Positions 62,384 to 64,000 of a stretch of 64,000 bases of DNA are shown piece by piece. This DNA is from Brevundimonas terrae (lineage in GTDB: Bacteria > Pseudomonadota > Alphaproteobacteria > Caulobacterales > Caulobacteraceae), in assembly GCF_011761985.1 (NCBI RefSeq), contig NZ_JAASQT010000005.1:1-64000 (forward strand). Reading direction: 5' to 3'. Within the stretch, counting starts at the first letter, position 1. Each line of letters starts with the position of its first letter. Below the pieces are notes generated by a model, which was not told the DNA's origin, searched no databases, and saw only the letters and a program-made list of their open reading frames with translations. The translations under genes and the position numbers were made by a program.

Positions 62384-64000
62384 ATGACCCGCCCTCTTCC
62401 CCCAGAGGTTGATCCACTCAGAGAAGGCCTCAGCCTGCTGGCTGCCGAACTGGGCGTTACCGCCTCGGCGGCCATGCTGGGGGATGGTCTGCCGCTGGAT
62501 GATGGCCGCCTGCCACTGGATCAGGTGCGCCGTGCCATGCGTCGTGCGGGGTTGTCGGCGCGGGTGGTGCCGATGCCGCTGGACGATGTGCCCGACGATC
62601 TGTTCCCTACCCTGATCCTGTTACGCAATGGCCGCTGTCTGGTGTTTGCCGCCCGCGAGGACGATGTGGCGGTGGTGCTCAGCCCCTTCACCCATGGCGG
62701 GGCGCAGAAAGTCTCCATGGAGAAACTGCGGGCGGCCTATGCAGGCGACATGGTGTTTGCCCGCCCCGTCTATAATGGCGACACCCGCGCCGGGGGCTAT
62801 GCCCAACCCAGGAAACGCCACTGGCTAAAATCGACCGTCATCGAGGCGTGGCCAGCCTTTATCGAGGTCGGGGCCGCAGCGATCTTTGCCAACCTTCTGG
62901 CGGTCGCCTCTTCGCTGTTTGTCATGCAGGTCTATGACCGCGTGGTGCCGACCTCCAACTTCCCGACCCTGTGGGTGCTGACCACGGGCGTGGTGGTGGC
63001 GATACTGGCCGAACTGTTGCTGCGAACCTTGCGCTCGCACCTGCTGGAGGCCACCGGCAAGACGCTGGACCTGAAACTGTCCTCGCGCCTGTTTGAACAG
63101 GTCATGTCAGTGCGTCTGTCGGCCAAGCCCGCCTCGACCGGCGCCTTTGCCAGTCAGGTCAAAGAGTTCGAGACAGTACGCGAGTTCTTCACCGCCTCGA
63201 CCGTCGCCGCCATCAGCGATGCGCCCTTCATCATCTTCTTCATCACCATCATCGCCATTCTGGGCGGCCCCGTGGCCATCGCGCCTCTGGTCGGCGTGAT
63301 TGTCATGCTGGTTCCGGCCCTGCTGCTACAGGGCAAGATGGCCGAACTGTCGCGGGCCAATCTGCGCGAAGGGGCGGTCAAGCACGGCCTGCTGCTGGAA
63401 ACCGTCGACAATCTGGAAGGCCTGAAAGCCGCGCGTGGCGAAGGCCGCAATCTACGCCTGTGGGAAGTGCTGTCCAACCAGCTGGCCGATAGCGGGCTGA
63501 AAAACCGCAACCTGTCCACGGCCATTGCGTCGCTGGGATCGTCGGTCCAGCAACTGACCTATGTCGGGGCGGTGGTCATTGGCGTCCATCAGATCGCGGC
63601 GGGCAATATGACCATGGGTGCCTTGGTGGCCTGTTCGCTTCTGGTGTCGCGCGCGGTGTCACCCACGGCCCAGTTCACAGGCATCATGTCGCGCTGGCAG
63701 CATGTGAAGGTGGCGCTGGAAGGGCTGGACCAGTTGATGCAGGCACCAACCGAGCGCCCGCAGGAACGCCAGTTCACCCGCAAAAGCGACCTTGTCGGCG
63801 ACTATCAGCTTCAGGATGTCGAGGTGCGTTTGTCACCCGATGGCCCGCCGGTACTGACCCTGCCCAAGCTGAAAATCAGGGCGGGCGAAAAGATCGCCCT
63901 CATCGGCGGCAATGGCGCGGGCAAGTCCACCCTGTTGCGGCTTCTCTCGGGCCTTGGCGATGTAACAGCAGGCAGCGTGCTGCTGGACGATGTCAGCCTG
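62384..64000 (+). CDS. Type I secretion ABC transporter, LssB/LapB type (cut by window end)
   Basis: The frame is open from the ATG at 62384 to the window end (539 residues seen). The N-terminal 110 or so residues resemble a C39-like peptidase domain, but the place of the catalytic Cys is occupied by other residues (LLAAELGVTASAAMLG), so it is a non-catalytic substrate-binding domain. Six membrane helices follow (about 140-430, FANLLAVASSLFVMQVYDRV). The nucleotide-binding domain has Walker A LIGGNGAGKSTLLRL (near 503); Walker B and the signature lie outside the window. It starts two bases after the TolC-like gene. Such transporters export large adhesins or RTX proteins. Confidence 0.9.
   Translation, partial: MTRPLPPEVDPLREGLSLLAAELGVTASAAMLGDGLPLDDGRLPLDQVRRAMRRAGLSARVVPMPLDDVPDDLFPTLILLRNGRCLVFAAREDDVAVVLSPFTHGGAQKVSMEKLRAAYAGDMVFARPVYNGDTRAGGYAQPRKRHWLKSTVIEAWPAFIEVGAAAIFANLLAVASSLFVMQVYDRVVPTSNFPTLWVLTTGVVVAILAELLLRTLRSHLLEATGKTLDLKLSSRLFEQVMSVRLSAKPASTGAFASQVKEFETVREFFTASTVAAISDAPFIIFFITIIAILGGPVAIAPLVGVIVMLVPALLLQGKMAELSRANLREGAVKHGLLLETVDNLEGLKAARGEGRNLRLWEVLSNQLADSGLKNRNLSTAIASLGSSVQQLTYVGAVVIGVHQIAAGNMTMGALVACSLLVSRAVSPTAQFTGIMSRWQHVKVALEGLDQLMQAPTERPQERQFTRKSDLVGDYQLQDVEVRLSPDGPPVLTLPKLKIRAGEKIALIGGNGAGKSTLLRLLSGLGDVTAGSVLLDDVSL

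Overview
The window is about 64 kb of chromosomal DNA from an alphaproteobacterium. Gene content points to the Caulobacterales, probably Caulobacteraceae; an Asticcacaulis-like genus fits the moderately high GC. This placement is inferred from the Caulobacter-type cpa/tad pilus locus (pilA-cpaABCDEF-tadBC with two TadE-like genes divergent from it), a membrane-anchored CycM-type cytochrome c, the uppP/NDUFA9-like pair and the ffs-dnaX-ybaB-recR neighbourhood. It is not phylogenetically proven. Most of the window is dense housekeeping DNA with short intergenic gaps and translationally coupled genes.

Layout. 1-3.1 kb: the first codons of a probable IS transposase, a globin-coupled diguanylate cyclase, a pirin and an Lrp/AsnC regulator. 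3.2-9.6 kb: a branched-chain 2-oxoacid dehydrogenase operon (E1a, E1b, E2 with two lipoyl domains, E3). Two related secreted proteins of unknown function sit between E2 and E3, joined to it by ATGA overlaps. 9.6-19.3 kb: a palindromic repeat, a lipoprotein, an IscU-like/yidD/thrS operon, a TPR protein, leucyl aminopeptidase plus NlpC/P60 hydrolase, cytochrome c, kdsB, nudC and the 4.5S RNA gene. 19.3-28.9 kb: DUF3597, dnaX, a nitroreductase, ybaB-recR, rmuC, a membrane protein/HTH cassette, a TraB/GumN protein, tRNA-Gly(CCC), a lipoprotein and AMP nucleosidase. 29-32 kb: a second membrane protein/winged-helix cassette with a palindromic operator, a tyrosine phosphatase and pabB. 32.1-42.8 kb: the tad pilus cluster. 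42.8-52.7 kb: SRPBCC, RidA, small membrane and coiled-coil proteins, threonine ammonia-lyase, FKBP, queG, GST, a cation efflux pump, uppP and an NDUFA9-like protein. 52.8-64 kb: an M1 peptidase, an MFS pump, an MBL-fold protein, padR divergent from fadH with a SnoaL-like gene, and a type I secretion pair (TolC-like plus ABC transporter) cut by the window end.

Functional links. The bkd operon breaks down Val/Leu/Ile keto acids and is probably controlled by the divergent Lrp-type regulator through overlapping inverted repeats. The tad genes build Flp pili for surface attachment; a c-di-GMP synthase lies elsewhere in the window. The padR/fadH intergenic region carries three adjacent palindromes, consistent with local repression of 2,4-dienoyl-CoA reductase. 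No CRISPR array, prophage or obvious defence island is present. The least explained elements are the two secreted paralogues inside the bkd operon, the two membrane-protein/HTH cassettes, a 48-residue membrane protein at 43.4 kb, and several operator-like palindromes.
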